DNA of 5,619 nt from Candidatus Heimdallarchaeota archaeon (GTDB lineage: Archaea > Asgardarchaeota > Heimdallarchaeia > JABLTI01): contig DAOUWQ010000124.1 of assembly GCA_030667035.1 (NCBI GenBank), forward strand, positions 1 to 5,619, given 5' to 3'. Positions within the stretch are counted from its first letter, which is position 1, and every line of letters begins with the position of its first letter. The position numbers and the translations under genes were made by a program. The notes below the pieces were generated by a model. That model saw only the letters and a list, made by a program, of their open reading frames with translations, was not told the DNA's origin and made no database searches. Shown piece after piece: positions 3,447 through 5,619 of this stretch.

Positions 3447-5549
3447 TTAGAACTCTATTGAATCAATGTCACTTAGGAATTCCCTTAATATATTTTCAGA
3501 TACTCCATCAATTTCTACTTTTTTCATTTTTTCTTCTTGTAAAGCTAACTCCTCTAGTTTTTTACGTTCAAGTTCTGCTTCAGAATTTACAGTTACGCTT
3601 TCATTTGCAACATTCTCTTCTACTAGTGAAAGAACCCAATTATCAAGTAAATCTTCATCTAATCCTTGTAAAAGATTTTTTAGTGTAGCTTTTACCTCGT
3701 CTGGAGTATCAATTGTAGGATCTTGTGAGTAAACAAGTGGAGCAATGTATTTACCGCGTCGTCGTTCAGCGCCTGGCACAGGTAAAATTGGTTCATCCCT
3801 ATGCTTTTTAGCTATTGCTGCTTTTCTGCGCCAAATACCATCTTTTTTATTAAATTCGACTTGTTTTGTTGATCCTGATGCTTTAACCATCTCGAAAATA
3901 TGAGCAACTTTGTTTTTAGAGAGCATCAGATAAATAATTAATTTCATACGCTCAGTGGTAGAAAGTTTGTCCAATGACCCCTCATTTACCTTTGCTTTTA
4001 GAACTACTTTATCTTCGGGAGGAAGTTTGGACTCATCAACAGAAATATCAAGTAAATCTATCATCTCTGCTGTTAACTCTTTTTTAGGAGTAAATTCCCT
4101 CTGAATCTTTTGGAAATTTTGTTGCATTTCAGGTGGTAATCTTTCAATGATTTTGTCAGATGTTCTAGCTTTCCCAAGTAAAACTGCAATGGTACTATAG
4201 CAATCTATAGTCCAGCTCTCCAAAGCTCTCATAGCTCGTCCACGTAATTGTTGCCACGCTGTAACGTCTCGTGTAGCTGTGGCGTCAATGAGAATATCTG
4301 GTGTTCGTACATCCCAACCTGTTCGAGCCCAAGATGAAACAAATATTAACTGAATTGGTAAATCTTCTGAATCCAAAAAATCAGATACAAGATCATAAAT
4401 TAATTGTTTTTGCCTTCCTGAAGGCATTTTCAAATAATAATAATCTACTAAGTCACCACTTGCAGTTTGCAGCTTTCCTTTATTAGCAAACTCAATTTTA
4501 CGTGCTATAATTCCATAGTCATAAAGTTTGAGGACAATATTATTTATACGAATGGAGGGATTTGCAATTCGATCTTTTAAGAGCTTTACAGAGAGATTTA
4601 GTGCATCATCCATAACCGTCATTTCATCAATGAACTCTCCTAAAGGCACGAATACCTTCTTAGTAAACTCTGAAAATCTGGCTCGATATACTTTTCTTAA
4701 TGATTTGGCATAGGTAGCCATCAATTCTTTGAATGTTAAATACATGAAATTGCTCAATTGTTCCTGGAATGGTAGTTCAAAGATTAATTCCATGAAAATC
4801 CGTTCAGTTAATTTATCAACTATAACTTCAGTCCGAATGAACTCCGCCATCATTACATGTAATGGTTTTTCAAGATCAGGATTAAAGCTAATGTACATTT
4901 CAGAAGATTGTACAGCAATTGGATTATATCTCAAAATGTTGGTACTCAAGCTTTGAGCAAAACTACCGCCAACACCAGAAAATCCGGGAGAACCTATACC
5001 CGTATCATCTTCAATCTTGATGGTTCGTCCTGTGTCGAAAATAACTACTCCTTTCACATCTCTAATTTCTTCTTCTGCATTAATTATTGATTGGAAAGTT
5101 CCTACACGACCTTCGCCTATTTTTGTTCTAGCCCAAGTATCTAATGTTTTGTAAATACCAACCATAGACGAGCACATAATGTTTCTAACTTTTTTTGATG
5201 TTTCCCTTCTATCCTTACTTTCTTTACGAATGTCATAGAATGTCTTACGTTTGGGCATTCGTTTCCCATATTTTTCACTTGTTATCATTTTTTGAAGACT
5301 AGGTATACGAATCAACTGTTCCAATCTCATAACCAATTGTTCAGTTTCTTCAACAATCTCCCGAGCCGCATTGGTATGTTGAGAATTGTAAGCTAATGAG
5401 ATGTCTGACCAACCATTATAGATTTGTACTGTTTGAACAAGATTTGTATCAATAAGTGATAAAGGTCCTTTTTCCTTATTTGGTGTCCAGTCATTGAACT
5501 TTGTTTTTAATTTTTCAGTAACCATATCCCTTCGATAACTTTGATACAT
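3447..5549 (-). CDS. C-terminal half of an SF2 helicase (motifs V and VI), probably split or interrupted
   Basis: ATG 5547-5549 opens 700 residues. Residues 383-441 read as the second RecA-like domain of a superfamily 2 helicase. A helix IYDLVSDFLDSEDLP leads to the strand QLIFVSS, followed by motif V ARTGWDVRTPDILIDATATR (408-427) and motif VI QQLRGRAMRA (433-442) with the arginine-finger positions. VVIFDTGRT (168-176), followed by a Gly-rich loop (184-197), may be an earlier strand of the same domain or an insertion. The region at 200-380 is mainly helical. Residues 465-700 hold helical segments, a basic patch (WRRKAAIAKKHR) and a Glu/Lys-rich coiled tail near 650-680; I assign none of these to a family. 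No Walker A (GxGKT/S) or DExx motif is present, so by itself it should not hydrolyse ATP. Just upstream, the same frame has TAA at 5559-5561 and is open beyond it. The N-terminal half is therefore probably encoded outside the window, as a separate protein or as part of a broken gene. The substrate is unknown. Confidence 0.8.
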   Translation of the reverse strand: MYQSYRRDMVTEKLKTKFNDWTPNKEKGPLSLIDTNLVQTVQIYNGWSDISLAYNSQHTNAAREIVEETEQLVMRLEQLIRIPSLQKMITSEKYGKRMPKRKTFYDIRKESKDRRETSKKVRNIMCSSMVGIYKTLDTWARTKIGEGRVGTFQSIINAEEEIRDVKGVVIFDTGRTIKIEDDTGIGSPGFSGVGGSFAQSLSTNILRYNPIAVQSSEMYISFNPDLEKPLHVMMAEFIRTEVIVDKLTERIFMELIFELPFQEQLSNFMYLTFKELMATYAKSLRKVYRARFSEFTKKVFVPLGEFIDEMTVMDDALNLSVKLLKDRIANPSIRINNIVLKLYDYGIIARKIEFANKGKLQTASGDLVDYYYLKMPSGRQKQLIYDLVSDFLDSEDLPIQLIFVSSWARTGWDVRTPDILIDATATRDVTAWQQLRGRAMRALESWTIDCYSTIAVLLGKARTSDKIIERLPPEMQQNFQKIQREFTPKKELTAEMIDLLDISVDESKLPPEDKVVLKAKVNEGSLDKLSTTERMKLIIYLMLSKNKVAHIFEMVKASGSTKQVEFNKKDGIWRRKAAIAKKHRDEPILPVPGAERRRGKYIAPLVYSQDPTIDTPDEVKATLKNLLQGLDEDLLDNWVLSLVEENVANESVTVNSEAELERKKLEELALQEEKMKKVEIDGVSENILREFLSDIDSIEF

Positions 5550-5569
5550 ACCAAGTAATTATTTACAAA

Positions 5570-5578
5570 TTAATAAAA
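5570..5578 (-). promoter_or_regulatory. TATA-like box upstream of the helicase-like gene
   Basis: On the minus strand TTTTATTAA is centred about 25 bases before ATG 5549, the right distance for a leaderless archaeal transcript. No Shine-Dalgarno sequence precedes the ATG. This favours an independently expressed 700-residue protein, but the stretch is AT-rich and such boxes arise easily by chance. Confidence 0.3.
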
Positions 5579-5611
5579 GATCATTCATAGGGATTTTTTG
5601 GAATTCTTTTC

Positions 5612-5617
5612 GGAGGT
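5612..5617 (+). promoter_or_regulatory. Shine-Dalgarno-like GGAGGT at the window edge
   Basis: GGAGGT matches the anti-Shine-Dalgarno core on the + strand and sits two bases from the end of the window. A + strand gene could therefore start a few bases past 5619, divergent from the helicase-like gene. If so, the in-phase open stretch on the other strand is probably non-coding. The start codon itself is not visible. Confidence 0.3.
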
Positions 5618-5619
5618 TA

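Larger units (their letters stand above)
5559..5618 (-). other. Open frame ending in TAA, in phase with the helicase-like gene (possible end of its N-terminal half)
   Basis: Reading the minus strand from 5618, 19 codons are open (NLRKEFQKIPMNDLLLICK) and end at TAA 5561-5559. Three codons later, in the same phase, is the ATG of the 700-residue helicase-like protein. The other two minus frames are stopped within this stretch. It could be the C-terminus of an upstream gene carrying the missing helicase motifs, or non-coding sequence that is open by chance. Nineteen codons is too short to decide. Confidence 0.3.

Noticed and set aside
3458..5090. Several + strand open frames of 60-88 codons inside the helicase-like gene
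   Set aside because: All are antisense to the 700-residue frame, lack ribosome sites and show no recognisable domains.
1069..5601. Shared word CCAAAAAATC at 1070-1079 and inverted near 5592-5601
   Set aside because: Dominated by an A/T homopolymer; expected by chance in this composition.
1..5619. CRISPR array, tRNA, rRNA, insertion sequence or attachment-site repeats
   Set aside because: No regularly spaced direct repeats, cloverleaf-like segment, transposase motif or terminal inverted repeats were seen on either strand.

Overview
The window looks like AT-rich archaeal chromosome. Signs of this are TATA/BRE-like boxes upstream of genes, oligo-T tracts after stop codons, one clear GGAG ribosome binding site (1206-1209), and two archaeal-style winged-helix (wHTH) regulators. 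A small eukaryote-like RING-finger protein points towards the Asgard group, or another archaeal lineage with a ubiquitin-type system (for example Caldarchaea). That placement is an inference: no rRNA, ribosomal protein or ubiquitin/E1/E2 gene is present to settle it.

Layout. (1) 1-66 is the C-terminal end of a + strand gene, followed by a T-rich terminator. (2) 121-855 (-) is a tandem wHTH regulator with an acidic tail, convergent with the first gene. (3) 856-1217 is a divergent regulatory region of about 360 bp. It holds three exact GTTATCT motifs, a bulged hairpin and a good BRE/TATA box, and perhaps a 37-codon ORF. (4) 1218-1640 (+) is a small protein with an AbrB-like N-terminus and an ACT-like C-terminal half. 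(5) 1641-1768 is a convergent terminator region with two perfect 7-bp hairpins. (6) 2428-2772 (-) is the RING protein, and just downstream on the same strand 1769-2392 (-) is a coiled-coil protein; these probably form a two-gene operon. (7) 2773-3038 is a second divergent regulatory region with a 16-bp near-palindrome, a further half-site, and an inverted repeat just before the RING start. (8) 3039-3404 (+) is a single wHTH regulator. (9) 3447-5549 (-) is a 700-residue protein carrying superfamily 2 helicase motifs V and VI but no Walker A or DExx motif. It therefore looks like the C-terminal half of a split or interrupted helicase. The same frame is open again upstream, beyond one TAA, to the window edge.

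How the genes may work together. Each of the two divergent regions has a DNA-binding regulator on one side and a non-regulator gene on the other, with symmetric sequence between them. This suggests local autoregulated switches: the tandem wHTH protein with the ACT-like protein, and the single wHTH protein with the RING/coiled-coil pair. The most notable points are the RING/coiled-coil pair beside a dedicated regulator, and the helicase half-gene at the right edge. None of the proteins can be given a proven pathway from this window alone.
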